Shown: positions 1-9,365 of the stretch, piece by piece | How the letters are laid out: each line of letters begins with the position of its first letter | Numbering within the stretch: the stretch's first letter is position 1 | DNA from: an uncultured Aquimarina sp. | GTDB taxonomy: Bacteria > Bacteroidota > Bacteroidia > Flavobacteriales > Flavobacteriaceae | DNA: 63,692 bases | Direction: 5' to 3' | NCBI GenBank assembly: GCA_947498935.1 | Contig: CANMMM010000024.1 | Coordinates: forward strand, 1-63,692 | Position numbers and translations under genes: made by a program | Notes under the pieces: generated by a model | Database searches by the model: none | What the model saw: only the letters and a program-made list of their open reading frames with translations | What the model was told of the DNA's origin: nothing

Positions 1-9
1 CCTTGGTTA

Positions 10-453
10 ATGTCTAATTTAGGAAAGCAACTTTTAGGTTATACAACAGTAGAAATGGATTATTATAAGATCAACAAATCATACCTAAGAGATTTCTTTG
101 GCTCAGATGAAAAAATCAGAATCTTAGAAGAGGATATTGATAAAGATTATCAAAATGGTTATGAAATTTTTATGATGATTGACGGAGATATGGTTGAAAG
201 AAATCCAATAATAGAAGATATTGAAAAATATGAATTTGAAGATTTTTCTGAATACCATTGGGTTACATATGAAGGAGGTCTAAAAATTTTAAATGCAAAC
301 GGAAATTTAGAGACAAACTATGACAAAGCAACAGATATCCATTTTAATGTTTTCACTTGGGGTGAATTAAGAGACGATAAAAGAGAAAGAAAAATTAAAA
401 TATCAAAAAAAGCATTTAGAAACAATTATTATGGATACCTCAAACTTAAATAA
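10..453 (+). CDS. Hypothetical protein, possibly 5'-truncated by the window edge
   Basis: A 147-residue acidic, AT-rich reading frame that I do not recognise. There is no signal peptide, membrane segment or known motif. It is rich in Asp, Glu, Tyr and Phe, and its C-terminus is basic (DDKRERKIKISKK). The frame is open back to base 1 without a stop, so the ATG at base 10 may be internal to a longer gene. The last 23 bases overlap the start of the next gene, so the two are probably co-transcribed. It could be an immunity-like or accessory protein, but nothing in the sequence proves that. Confidence 0.55.
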   Translation: MSNLGKQLLGYTTVEMDYYKINKSYLRDFFGSDEKIRILEEDIDKDYQNGYEIFMMIDGDMVERNPIIEDIEKYEFEDFSEYHWVTYEGGLKILNANGNLETNYDKATDIHFNVFTWGELRDDKRERKIKISKKAFRNNYYGYLKLK

Positions 454-916
454 GCTTATAGCATTATCAGTCATCATATTAACACTTATTTTTTCTTGTA
501 AAGACAAAGATTTGGTTTGTGATAATATCAAATTAAATCCAAAAATAATAATTACAGATTATCAACCTGAAGATGATGCAATACGGAATGCGTATCTTAT
601 TTCATTTACAGAAGACTTCAATAATAAAAAAGACAGTATTACAACATCTAATATTATTAATTTTCATAAAAAGAGCAACTTTGAGAACCAAGTCGTTTTA
701 ACTTTTGAATCAGAGATAACCACCAAGAATAATTATCTTTTAGTAGTTAATAAAAAAGACACTTACAAGATAACTAATTACGCCTTAAAACTAGATTCTA
801 CTATGGTAGGAGCCCATTTACAAAAAAAATGCATCATTGATTCGATGAAAGTCAATGGCGATTTTATAACTAATATTGGCACTACACTATCATTTCCAAA
901 AGTAAAGGGTTTATAG
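431..916 (+). CDS. Small lipoprotein, unknown function
   Basis: A 161-residue protein with a type II signal peptide. The hydrophobic stretch LIALSVIILTLIF is followed by a SC lipobox, with the lipidated Cys near residue 23 and then KDKD. The mature part has alternating hydrophobic and polar residues, as in a small beta-rich domain, and two later cysteines (around residues 30 and 135). It overlaps the preceding gene by 23 bases and ends before a copy of repeat A and a terminator. The family is not recognised; envelope location is the only firm inference. Confidence 0.6.
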   Translation: MDTSNLNKLIALSVIILTLIFSCKDKDLVCDNIKLNPKIIITDYQPEDDAIRNAYLISFTEDFNNKKDSITTSNIINFHKKSNFENQVVLTFESEITTKNNYLLVVNKKDTYKITNYALKLDSTMVGAHLQKKCIIDSMKVNGDFITNIGTTLSFPKVKGL

Positions 917-939
917 AACAGAGCTTACATTATTTTTTT

Positions 940-1027
940 GCGTTAGGGATAGGAGCGGCATCCTTTTTTGTTTTCCTTACAAAACAAAAAAGATACAGCG
1001 GATAGCCCGACCCCTGTGGTAACGCCC
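940..1027 (+). repeat. Repeat A, copy 1 (hairpin-centre variant)
   Basis: This dispersed intergenic element begins GCGTTAGGGATAG and ends GCGGATAGCCCGACCC...GTGGTAACGCCC. The outer GCGTTA pairs with TAACGC. The centre is an inverted repeat (CCTTTTTTGTTTT / AAAACAAAAAAG). The same element is at 6966, 13654 (reverse), 33304, 39394 (reverse), 46001 and 59865. Confidence 0.9.
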
Positions 1028-1052
1028 AAAAAACACACCTCTATATACCATC

Positions 1053-1093
1053 AAAAAAGCCACTACAGACTGCATCTGTAATGGCTTTTTTTT
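1053..1093. terminator. Bidirectional intrinsic terminator
   Basis: An inverted repeat (AAAAAAGCCACTACAGA / TCTGTAATGGCTTTTTT) has a short CTGCA loop, an A tract on the left and a T tract on the right. It can end the lipoprotein transcript on the plus strand and the glycosidase transcript on the minus strand. Confidence 0.75.
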
Positions 1094-1121
1094 CAGGAAT
1101 TGTAATACGTTCCTTTTATAT

Positions 1122-1178
1122 ACTGGTTTTAGAAGCAGCTAACAAAAACACACACATTTTAGCAGCTTTAGAACCAGT
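1122..1178. other. Long imperfect hairpin downstream of the GH8 gene
   Basis: ACTGGTT at 1122-1128 pairs with AACCAGT at 1172-1178, and the inner AAGCAGCTAA faces TTAGCAGCTT imperfectly. It lies 24 bases past the glycosidase stop codon on the minus strand and may be a 3'-end stabilising structure or a weak terminator. Confidence 0.4.
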
Positions 1179-1201
1179 TACATTGCACACTTAAAATTTT
1201 A

Positions 1202-3286
1202 TTATTTTACAATTAACTTTTCGACGATTTTCTTTCCTCCTACGGTAGCGTCTACCATGTATACTCCAGTAGTCAAACCATCTAATCGTACATCTTTGCT
1301 TACGATACTGTCTAATTGCTTTACGACTCTTCCTGTCATATCATATACAGCTACTGTATCTACCGCATCAGCATCCGAAAACGTTATAGTAACTTGACCA
1401 AAACTAGGGTTTGGATATACTGTAAATGCTGCTTCTGTGGATGCGCTGTCTTTTAGTGCCGCAAATCCATTGCTCTTTGGTCCAGCAATCTTATCAAATC
1501 GCACGTAGTTAAAGTTAAATCCTCCTCCTACTATGTATAGATGCATTACTTGATTTGCATTTCCATCAGTAATTTGCACATTAGGAATGGTAACATCTAC
1601 ATACGATCCCCATCCACCTGTATTAGGTACTACTGCTTGTCCAAAAGACACACCACTCAATGAAGGGATTATTGATTTATATCCATCTAGTGCACTTGAC
1701 ACTCTAAATACGATATTATACGTTCCTGGATCTACATCAGCTACGGTATATGTTAACCACTCGCCATCTCCAGTCCATCCGATATCATACCATCCGTACT
1801 GATCTCCTGTCCATCCGATATCTACTCCACCTGTTCTTCCTTCTCCACCGTGGTTTACAGCATCGTGATCATTATACGCAGCACCTTGTCCACCTGTATT
1901 AAAATCTTCTGCCTCTATTGTACCAGGGATACTTAAGTATGTATAGGCACCATTAGGAACTGAAGCGGAAGACGAAGAAGATGAAGCTGCTGATGATCCA
2001 GAAGATAATTGAGGATCTCCAACATAGATTCTAAACTCTCCTGCTAGATGCATAAAGTTCATCATATATAATAATCCGTTGTAATATCTATATAAACCAT
2101 CAGGTCTAGCCATGTTATAAAACTCATCTACAAATGCCCATACTTTTGCATCTTCTAAGGCTAAGGCTGCTGTAGCATTACAGGTAATCAATCCTTGCTC
2201 GTGGTATCCTCCTTCTAAACTTGCAGATCCGTCTAACTCCCATACAGAAGCGTAGTTTGGATGACTACTAAAGAAGTTGATCTGATTGCTAATAATTGGC
2301 TGTATTGTATGCTTACTCTTTCCGAACCAAGCCATATCTACACTCATGTTCATGATGTTTCTCCAAGAGTCTCTTTCGTAATATGCATGTGTTCCTCCTC
2401 CTGCAAAATTAGGAGATCCATCAAAATTAGCATATCCTGGCATTAATCCTGTTACTGGATGTGCTGCTTGTGGTAGTAAATACCCTCTACTCGTATTTGC
2501 CATATTCGTCCATAACTCATTATTATGATCGGCTTCCATAGCCCAAATATCATAAAATGCAGGAAGGTGGTATGAAGGGTCTGTAAACGTAGACGACTCT
2601 CCACACATACCAAAAGTAATTTGATTATACTCTAGATTGATGATATTAGTAGGACATCCAGATCCAGAAGGTTGCTTATTAATCATACTGTTTAGTATAT
2701 AATTAGCTTGTCCTTTATAGTCATAAATATCTGTAGCTGGATTAAATCCATTAGGATTGGCAGCACTTCCCCAACGAGAATGTGCAAAAAATAAGGCAGT
2801 TACGAAGTATTCTTCTCCATCTGGAGCTGAATTAGGATCTATCATAGTAAAATCATGCGTACTTACTTGCCAAGAAAACAGTCCTTCCTCTGGAGTACCA
2901 GGCTTGTGCTGTGTATATTCTTTCGCAAATTTCCATAACTTGTCGAATTCATCTCTCTTGTTTAATTGTACACAAATCATCATACCATATGACATTCCCT
3001 CAGAACGCACATCGTTACTAGCTACATCTTTAATGTAAGCCATATCATCTCCTACCTCATAATACAATCGCTCACTGTTGTAATCTCCATTGACAAAATA
3101 CATATTCCAAGCTGCATCTAACTTTGCCGATACATCAGCAGCAGATTTTCCAGACTCGACGAACATGTTTCTATATTCTCCTGTTTCGAAAGCAGGTTGA
3201 CTCGGTAAAGTGGGGGCTGGTCTATACTCTTGTCCAAACACCATCATACTTACAATAAGCGAAGCGCTAAGTAAAATTCTATTCAT
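1202..3286 (-). CDS. Secreted GH8 glycosidase with CBM6 and T9SS sorting domain
   Basis: A 694-residue secreted enzyme. Residues 1-18 are a signal peptide ending before QEY. Residues about 30-425 are a glycoside hydrolase family 8 (alpha/alpha)6 domain. The RSEGMSYGMMI motif holds the likely acid Glu96, and MNMSVDMAWF holds a likely base Asp316, most like the reducing-end xylose-releasing exo-oligoxylanase branch. A Ser/Ala linker (428-441) leads to a CBM6-type module (about 451-599, with IEAEDF near its start and NYVRFDKI at its end). Residues 619-694 are a type A T9SS sorting domain (TVYPNPSFGQ ... KKIVEKLIVK). It therefore probably acts on xylan or another beta-1,4-glycan outside the cell. 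It stands alone, flanked by hairpins. Substrate is inferred from family only. Confidence 0.9.
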   Translation of the reverse strand: MNRILLSASLIVSMMVFGQEYRPAPTLPSQPAFETGEYRNMFVESGKSAADVSAKLDAAWNMYFVNGDYNSERLYYEVGDDMAYIKDVASNDVRSEGMSYGMMICVQLNKRDEFDKLWKFAKEYTQHKPGTPEEGLFSWQVSTHDFTMIDPNSAPDGEEYFVTALFFAHSRWGSAANPNGFNPATDIYDYKGQANYILNSMINKQPSGSGCPTNIINLEYNQITFGMCGESSTFTDPSYHLPAFYDIWAMEADHNNELWTNMANTSRGYLLPQAAHPVTGLMPGYANFDGSPNFAGGGTHAYYERDSWRNIMNMSVDMAWFGKSKHTIQPIISNQINFFSSHPNYASVWELDGSASLEGGYHEQGLITCNATAALALEDAKVWAFVDEFYNMARPDGLYRYYNGLLYMMNFMHLAGEFRIYVGDPQLSSGSSAASSSSSSASVPNGAYTYLSIPGTIEAEDFNTGGQGAAYNDHDAVNHGGEGRTGGVDIGWTGDQYGWYDIGWTGDGEWLTYTVADVDPGTYNIVFRVSSALDGYKSIIPSLSGVSFGQAVVPNTGGWGSYVDVTIPNVQITDGNANQVMHLYIVGGGFNFNYVRFDKIAGPKSNGFAALKDSASTEAAFTVYPNPSFGQVTITFSDADAVDTVAVYDMTGRVVKQLDSIVSKDVRLDGLTTGVYMVDATVGGKKIVEKLIVK

Positions 3287-3634
3287 AATCTTTCGTGTTG
3301 AGTTTATATTCCTTTACAAAGTTTCCTATTAATGTTACACAGTATTAAAACCGTAATAACAAAATGTTAAAACCATATTACAATATTAACTCAATATGTC
3401 GTGAAAAAATAAGACAAAAACGACAAAATTTTGGATAATTTCACCACTAAATTATTTTTCATCTGTTTTTTAACTCAAAAAATAACTTTTATACATTTTT
3501 TTGGTAAGAATTGTCTTAAAAACTTAATGTAAAGAAATGGTTAATTTTAACAAATTACCCTACTAAAATTATCTTGTCACTTACACGTAAATACCTTTTC
3601 TTTGGATTGCTATTTTACCATACCATATGGTTAT
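3287..3634. other. Intergenic region, divergent promoters
   Basis: 348 very AT-rich bases between the divergent GH8 and DUF3667 genes. No repeat, hairpin or small gene could be supported. It must hold both promoters. Confidence 0.4.
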
Positions 3635-4735
3635 ATGAAAGAAAAAGGGCGATTACAAAAAAAGTATCGCAGCATTCAATGCCTTAATTGCTCGGCTAGC
3701 TTAGATGTTTTAGACCGATATTGTCATTATTGCGAACAGCTCAACACGATTAAAAAGCTTACTTTTATCGATTTGTTTTCAGAATTTTTATACAATCTAT
3801 TTTCTTATGACTCTAGATTAAGTCATACACTTATTGCGCTCCTATTTAGTCCTGAAAAAATATCAAAAGAATACATTGCCGGAAAGCGGATGAAATATGT
3901 AAATCCTTTTCGTTTTTACCTAAGTATTGCTATTATTTTCTTTCTATCCACAGGTTTTTTATTAAATATAGATAGTTTGTCTTCTGGAATCCAAAAAGGA
4001 ATAGATGACAATACTACTGCAACAGAAAAAAGAAAAAACCACAACACAGCGCTGACAAGCACTACACATACAGACACAATAAGTAGGCCAATTTCTAGCA
4101 AAAAACCATCTATTTTATTAAACACTGAAAACAAGAAACTTACAGAAAACCCTAACACATATAAAGACAGTATCTCTTGGTTTACTGACATCAAAAACAA
4201 ATGGCAACTCTATAGAAATCACTATAAAGAAACAAGTGATCAGGAAGCACAGGTCGCACTAGAACGACTAAAACACTCACCGGACAGGAAAAACAAATAC
4301 CTATATAATAGTGCTCGCAGAATCGTAGACATAGAAAAGAACTACGGCAGAGAGTATGCTCAATTCCTCTTTAGCAAACTACCTTTAATCATTTTCTTCT
4401 TTCTACCATTCTTTGCAGTATGCTTATGGCTGCTGTATTCAAGAAGAAATTTTACGTATATGGAACATTTGGTATTTACCTTCCATACACAAACTTTATT
4501 TTTCATCCTTATGGGCCTCGGTATTTTCGTCAATTTGTTTTTCGATGATAGTGAACTCCCTGTAACTATTGCGCTTTTGGTATTTCTATATTACCTATAC
4601 AGGGCGATGCGAAGGTTCTACAGTCAGCAAAGAGGCAAAACTATTGTTAAATTCCTGCTAGCAAACGTATTATTTTTTATCTTAGCGACGTTTGGCTCTA
4701 TTATTACCATTCTAGGATCAATATTTATTTTTTGA
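3635..4735 (+). CDS. DUF3667 family membrane protein
   Basis: A Bacteroidetes-type DUF3667 protein. The N-terminal zinc-ribbon-like motif C-x2-C (CLNC) ... C-x2-C (CHYC) is followed by the family signature FSEFLYNLFSYDSRLSHTL and PEKISKEYIAGKRMKYVNPFRFY, then a membrane segment (FYLSIAIIFFLSTGFLL). A polar loop of about 140 residues separates this from C-terminal membrane helices. Function is unknown; the ribbon probably binds zinc in the cytoplasm. The frame extends upstream to a TTG at 3602, but the ATG at 3635 (MKEKGRLQKKYRS) gives the usual short N-terminus and is preferred. Its stop is 2 bases before the apaG start, so the two form an operon. Confidence 0.85.
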   Translation: MKEKGRLQKKYRSIQCLNCSASLDVLDRYCHYCEQLNTIKKLTFIDLFSEFLYNLFSYDSRLSHTLIALLFSPEKISKEYIAGKRMKYVNPFRFYLSIAIIFFLSTGFLLNIDSLSSGIQKGIDDNTTATEKRKNHNTALTSTTHTDTISRPISSKKPSILLNTENKKLTENPNTYKDSISWFTDIKNKWQLYRNHYKETSDQEAQVALERLKHSPDRKNKYLYNSARRIVDIEKNYGREYAQFLFSKLPLIIFFFLPFFAVCLWLLYSRRNFTYMEHLVFTFHTQTLFFILMGLGIFVNLFFDDSELPVTIALLVFLYYLYRAMRRFYSQQRGKTIVKFLLANVLFFILATFGSIITILGSIFIF

Positions 4736-4737
4736 AG

Positions 4738-5124
4738 ATGGTTCAGCAAATCACCCAAGGCATTAAAATATCAGTAGATACTACATTTGAAGGCACGTTC
4801 TTTAAGAACTACAAGATTCATTTTGCTTTTGGTTACCAGATTACCATCGAAAATCAAAGCAAAGATTCTGTACAGCTCACATCTCGTTTTTGGGAGATAA
4901 AAGATGCTCTAAGCAATAATGAAATTGTAGAAGGTGAAGGCGTGATCGGTAAGAAACCTGTACTAAAACCTGGAGAATCTCATACTTATAACAGCGGATG
5001 CCTACTCAGCTCTCCGTTTGGTGCGATGAAAGGACACTATAATATGATTAATTTCACTTCTACGAGTAAGTTTAAAGTGGCAATTCCTAGTTTTAAACTT
5101 AGCGCTCCATTCGCCCTTAACTAA
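4738..5124 (+). CDS. apaG: ApaG (DUF525) domain protein
   Basis: A single ApaG domain with an immunoglobulin-like fold and the typical family motifs: QITIENQSKDSVQL, RFWEI, VEGEGVIGKKPVLKPGESHTY and SGCLLSSPFGAMKGHY. The length of 128 residues matches the bacterial family. ApaG is linked genetically to Co2+ and Mg2+ efflux in enterobacteria, but its biochemical role is unclear. The ATG at 4738 is taken as the start; a TTG six bases upstream overlaps the previous stop. It is the second gene of a unit with the DUF3667 gene. Confidence 0.92.
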   Translation: MVQQITQGIKISVDTTFEGTFFKNYKIHFAFGYQITIENQSKDSVQLTSRFWEIKDALSNNEIVEGEGVIGKKPVLKPGESHTYNSGCLLSSPFGAMKGHYNMINFTSTSKFKVAIPSFKLSAPFALN

Positions 5125-5129
5125 GAACA

Positions 5130-6104
5130 TTATTCTATACTATCGAATCGTATCGTTACTCCTTCTTGTACTACATGACAATAACTACAATTCGAATCAT
5201 AGACAAACCGATAGGGTTTAGATATATCAAACTCTGCACAAGTTGTAAACATTCCTTTAAAATCTACTACACCTGACACTGTATAACGTGTTATTTCAAA
5301 CAACCCCTCTGCTGTAGCACCTAACTGAAAATAAGCACCACTACCAATACCTGATAAAAAATGTGCATCTGATAAATGCGATACATCATATACTTTGGGA
5401 GCTGGAATTGCAGCATTTTTATCAAAATAATTCACTAAGTTTTCTCTAAATACAGAATTAGGATACATTATCACTTCTCCGTTGGCTACTTGATACATCG
5501 GATTTCCTCTAGCAGCTTTTTCTACATTACCCAATGGGCTAGGTGTAAACAATTTATTACGCAATAAAGGCCTACGAATGGCTGCTACATCGGTACTGGC
5601 TAATATCGTATCTGTAACAATCCTAGAACAGTTACTTCCTTCTTTTCGGAATGTAGAATACGGAATACTTCCTAATTGCTGCACACTTGTAACATATGCT
5701 TTTGCTTTTTGGTAATCGATATAATCACATACCGAGGCTACTAAGCGCCCATCGCCGTGTGTCTTTTCGGGATGTGCTTCTAACCAAGTTAGAAATGCTT
5801 CGGTATTTGCTAATTGACCATCTGGAGTAAATGTTGCCGTAAAGGGGATTTCTAATTCTACATCTGTTACTGCGCTTCGCACCCTGCCTTTTCCTTCTGG
5901 GGTAATATACCTTCCAAAATCATAGTATTCGGCCCTACCTGTAGCATTCTCGATTAATACAAAAGCGGCATGCCCTGCTTTGATGACTCCATTTTTTCCA
6001 AAACCTAACCACTGGAGTGCATTAACTGCATGTTTCTCATCAGAGAATCGCACAAAGGTATCAGGAAAGGCTAATGGAATTATTTTGCCCGTGTAGTTTT
6101 TCAC
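5130..6104 (-). CDS. Putative permuted papain-fold (NlpC/P60-like) protein, DUF6695-like
   Basis: A cytosolic protein of 324 residues without a signal peptide. The segment KAGHAAFVLIENATGRAEYYDFGRY (around His45) followed much later by EGSNCSRIVTD (Cys159) is the order expected in permuted NlpC/P60 or YiiX-like papain folds, where the catalytic His precedes the Cys. A second cysteine-rich motif near the C-terminus (YDSNCSYCHVV) could bind a metal. I associate it from memory with the flavobacterial DUF6695 family, without certainty. The neighbouring NRDE gene is 25 bases upstream on the same strand, so the two are probably co-transcribed. Substrate is unknown. Confidence 0.6.
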   Translation of the reverse strand: MKNYTGKIIPLAFPDTFVRFSDEKHAVNALQWLGFGKNGVIKAGHAAFVLIENATGRAEYYDFGRYITPEGKGRVRSAVTDVELEIPFTATFTPDGQLANTEAFLTWLEAHPEKTHGDGRLVASVCDYIDYQKAKAYVTSVQQLGSIPYSTFRKEGSNCSRIVTDTILASTDVAAIRRPLLRNKLFTPSPLGNVEKAARGNPMYQVANGEVIMYPNSVFRENLVNYFDKNAAIPAPKVYDVSHLSDAHFLSGIGSGAYFQLGATAEGLFEITRYTVSGVVDFKGMFTTCAEFDISKPYRFVYDSNCSYCHVVQEGVTIRFDSIE

Positions 6105-6129
6105 ACGAAATAAGATTTAATAGTACTAA

Positions 6130-6849
6130 TTAATTTACTGTTACTTCATCAAACACCACGGTGTGTATACGATCGTTTTTTAAATCTTCATAACGCATCG
6201 TTAGGGTATCTTCTGTTTTAGAGACTTGTGTAATACTTCTGGTTTTAAGAACCCCTCTATCGATCTGCAAATCAATTTGCTTATCTCCTACTCCTGCATG
6301 TTTATGAAATTCTAATAGACTCGCTGCGGTAAGCGCCTGTTCTTGTTCATAGGTTCTAAACCAATGGGTTCTGGTGCTTTTCATTTCTGGAGTATAGAGC
6401 GTAGATGATGACCAGATATACGTTTGTCTATCGAGTTGTGTAACATGCTTTTGTACTCCATCCCACACCAGTTCGTAAAATGCTAGGGCTGATTTCCAAG
6501 TAGCTGCCACTATAGTAAAAGGTTCGATCCCTTCGTAATTATATTCTTCTATAGCAGACAGTAAATCTGGAGCTGCTAATAAATCTTTTACGACCACACC
6601 TCTACTCTGCCTATAGGATCGAGCACGCTGATGTTTCACAAAACCTCCATTAAGCAAGCAAATTAGAGTGTCTTGATCACTTACCCCTATCCATGTTCCT
6701 CCTGCAAGTGCATCTTTAGGAAATAACATACGCGTACCATCTACTTTGTAAAACTCTGGTAATAATGTTTTTCGATCAATCGCTTCATCGCGATTAGAGG
6801 TTAGAATAAAATCGTTTTCTTGCGTTGGGATTAAAGTAACTGTACACAT
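6130..6849 (-). CDS. NRDE family (TANGO2-like) protein
   Basis: The protein starts MCTVTLIP with Cys at position 2, followed by the family motif LTSNRDEAIDR, then FPKDALAGGTWIG and CLLNGGF. These are hallmarks of the NRDE/TANGO2 family, whose members have an N-terminal-nucleophile-like fold in which Cys2 could be the nucleophile after Met removal. The length of 239 residues is normal. The function of bacterial members is not established; roles in heme or lipid handling are proposed for eukaryotic relatives. It is first in a two-gene minus-strand unit with the papain-like gene. Confidence 0.88.
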   Translation of the reverse strand: MCTVTLIPTQENDFILTSNRDEAIDRKTLLPEFYKVDGTRMLFPKDALAGGTWIGVSDQDTLICLLNGGFVKHQRARSYRQSRGVVVKDLLAAPDLLSAIEEYNYEGIEPFTIVAATWKSALAFYELVWDGVQKHVTQLDRQTYIWSSSTLYTPEMKSTRTHWFRTYEQEQALTAASLLEFHKHAGVGDKQIDLQIDRGVLKTRSITQVSKTEDTLTMRYEDLKNDRIHTVVFDEVTVN

Positions 6850-6965
6850 GTGTATCTGGGTCGGCTAAATTTAGCACAACTTACAAAAAAAATTAGACTT
6901 CACTTCTCTTTAAAATCGGTTTTTAGTCCTAGCCCTACCACTTCCCCTTACATAAACAACTGTTT

Positions 6966-7053
6966 GCGTTAGGGATAGCAGTGAAAATCCCACAGCACGA
7001 CCTTAGAAGTGCGAGGAATTGTAACGGATAGCCCGACCCTTGGGGAACGCCCC
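6966..7053 (+). repeat. Repeat A, copy 2 (long-centre variant)
   Basis: GCGTTAGGGATAG begins it and a slightly diverged GGGGAACGCCC ends it. The centre is of the GGAAATCCCACAG ... GTGCGAGGAATTG type also seen at 33304, 39394 and 59865. It lies between the NRDE gene and pruA. Confidence 0.88.
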
Positions 7054-7208
7054 AAAAATGATAATATATTCTTAAAAAAACCAAAGAAAAAGCCTCTTTA
7101 ATAGATCGCTTAGTGATTTTTCTATATTTGTCATTTAAAAAAATAACTAACTTACAATTCACTAAGAAGTGGCGTACACTTCTACACTCTAAACTAACAA
7201 TCAACACT

Positions 7209-8837
7209 ATGGGAAAAGGGTTTTTTAAAGTTCCTACAGCGATCAATGAGCCTGTAAAATCATACGCTCTAGGAACTCCTGAAAGAGCAGCCGTAGCCGC
7301 TGTCTACACCGAGATGTACAATACGACGGTAGAGATACCACTGTATATCAATGGCGAGGAGATACTCACAGGAGAGACTGGCACAATGGCTCCTCCGCAT
7401 GATCACCAACACCTATTAGGCACGTACCACAAAGCTTCAAAGAAGCATGTTACACAAGCCATCGACACAGCTTTAGCAGCTAAAAAAGAATGGAGCGCAC
7501 TACCCTGGGAGCAGCGAGCAGCAATTTTTCTAAAAGCAGCCTCTCTAATCGCAGGACCGTATCGCGCCAAAATCAATGCTGCTACCATGCTGGCACAATC
7601 TAAAAACATCTACCAAGCAGAGATTGATGCTGCCTGCGAGTTTATAGATTTCCTGCGTTTTAACGTAGCGTTTATGACGCAAATTTACCAAGAGCAACCC
7701 GATTCTACAGCGGATGCTTGGAATCGAATTGAGTATCGCCCCCTAGAAGGGTTTGTATATGCGATTACTCCTTTTAATTTTACAGCCATAGCAGGAAATC
7801 TACCTGCGAGTGCTGCACTAATGGGCAACACAGTGGTATGGAAACCGAGTGACCACCAAATCTATTCTGCAAAAGTAATTGTAGATGTATTTAAAGAGGC
7901 TGGTGTACCCGATGGTGTGATCAATGTGATCTACGGAGATCCTGTAATGATTACAGACACTGTATTGGCAAGCCCTGATTTCGCAGGAATACATTTTACA
8001 GGCAGCACGCATGTATTTAAAGACATATGGGCTAAAATTGGCACCAACATCCACAACTATAAGACCTATCCTAGAATCGTCGGAGAGACAGGTGGTAAGG
8101 ATTTTATCATCGCACATCCTAGCGCAGATGCAAAACAAGTAGCTACAGGAATCAGTAGAGGTGCTTTCGAATTCCAAGGTCAAAAATGTAGTGCAGCCTC
8201 AAGAGCATACATTCCTAAGAGTCTGTGGAGCGCTGTAGAAACGTATATAAAAGAAGATATCGCTTCTTTCCGCATGGAATCTCCAGAAGATATGGGCAAT
8301 TTTATTACTGCCGTGATACACGAAGGTGCTTTTGACAAGATTACTTCGTATATCGATCAAGCCAAAGCTGATAAAGAAGCTACAATAATTGCTGGAGGTA
8401 CTTATGACAAATCCAAAGGATACTTTATAACACCAACTGTGATCGTAACCGAAAACCCTAACTATGCTACAATGCACACCGAGCTTTTCGGACCTGTAAT
8501 TACCATATACGTATATGAAGATAGTGACTGGACATCTACCTTAGCACTGGTAGACCAAACGAGTGAATATGCCCTTACAGGTGCCATTTTCTCTACAGAC
8601 CGTTATGCTGCGACTGAGGCTACAAAAGCATTAGAAAATGCTGCTGGCAATTTCTACATCAATGATAAGCCTACTGGCGCCGTGGTAGGACAACAACCTT
8701 TTGGAGGTGGTAGAGCTTCTGGAACCAATGACAAAGCTGGATCGTATCTAAACCTACTCCGCTGGGTTTCGCCTAGAACTATTAAAGAAACTTTTGTGTC
8801 TCCTGTGGATTATAGGTATCCGTTCTTAGGAGCGTAA
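7209..8837 (+). CDS. pruA: L-glutamate gamma-semialdehyde dehydrogenase (delta-1-pyrroline-5-carboxylate dehydrogenase)
   Basis: This enzyme oxidises glutamate-5-semialdehyde (from proline) to glutamate with NAD+. It is the stand-alone ALDH4A1-like form of 542 residues. Visible motifs are the N-terminal arm MGKGFFKVPTAINEPVKSYA, the cofactor region ITPFNFTAIAGNLPA and VWKPSDH, the loop IVGETGGKDFIIAH with the general-base Glu, and the nucleophile Cys327 in EFQGQKCSAASR. The C-terminal QQPFGGGRASGTNDKAGS motif is also present. The ATG at 7209 gives the normal N-terminus, although the frame is open further upstream. No proline dehydrogenase gene lies in the window. A terminator follows at 8985. 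Confidence 0.95.
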   Translation: MGKGFFKVPTAINEPVKSYALGTPERAAVAAVYTEMYNTTVEIPLYINGEEILTGETGTMAPPHDHQHLLGTYHKASKKHVTQAIDTALAAKKEWSALPWEQRAAIFLKAASLIAGPYRAKINAATMLAQSKNIYQAEIDAACEFIDFLRFNVAFMTQIYQEQPDSTADAWNRIEYRPLEGFVYAITPFNFTAIAGNLPASAALMGNTVVWKPSDHQIYSAKVIVDVFKEAGVPDGVINVIYGDPVMITDTVLASPDFAGIHFTGSTHVFKDIWAKIGTNIHNYKTYPRIVGETGGKDFIIAHPSADAKQVATGISRGAFEFQGQKCSAASRAYIPKSLWSAVETYIKEDIASFRMESPEDMGNFITAVIHEGAFDKITSYIDQAKADKEATIIAGGTYDKSKGYFITPTVIVTENPNYATMHTELFGPVITIYVYEDSDWTSTLALVDQTSEYALTGAIFSTDRYAATEATKALENAAGNFYINDKPTGAVVGQQPFGGGRASGTNDKAGSYLNLLRWVSPRTIKETFVSPVDYRYPFLGA

Positions 8838-8984
8838 AACGTTCTATAAATTGTCTTGTTAAAAGAAGTCGTCTGAAAAGTGATTGTTATTAAAATTTTG
8901 TTAGATTATTATCCCTAATCTGACTAAAAAAATTATCTCAATAAATATTTCTATTAATATTACTTTGCTGAAAGATTCGTGACA

Positions 8985-9026
8985 AAAAAAGAGGTGTTTA
9001 ACTTTTTAGACAGCCTCTTTTTTTTT
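8985..9026 (+). terminator. Intrinsic terminator after pruA
   Basis: A stem AAAAAAGAGG / CCTCTTTTTT closed around TGT...ACA is followed by a long T run, about 150 bases past the pruA stop. Confidence 0.75.
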
Positions 9027-9256
9027 GAAATATACCTCTCACACTTGGTCTTTAGGCACGATCTTGCCGATAAGTCTAGAATTTGTTCTTTTTAAACGTG
9101 CTAAAAAAAGCACTAGAGATCTAGAAATGTCATACTTTATCAATATGATATAGTTTATCTGTGGTAAACTGAAATTTGATTACCCTCCATATCCAATATA
9201 AACTCCTAAGAATTGTCTATTTTTTGCTAACGATTACCGAACAGCAACGTATTATG

Positions 9257-9290
9257 GCAGTTCATACAACATACTTAGCAGTTCATACAA
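9257..9290 (+). promoter_or_regulatory. Candidate LytTR-type direct-repeat operator
   Basis: GCAGTTCATACAA occurs twice (9257-9269 and 9278-9290), exactly 21 bases apart, that is two helical turns. CAGTTCAT fits 8 of 9 positions of the known LytTR half-site pattern, and 21-base spacing is the LytTR norm. It sits about 76 bases upstream of the lipoprotein gene at 9366. Confidence 0.45.
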
Positions 9291-9365
9291 TTTCATATTC
9301 CTAAGAATAACGATTTCATATATTTGATTAGTAGATTATTTACAAATCTTTTAAAACTTAATTTT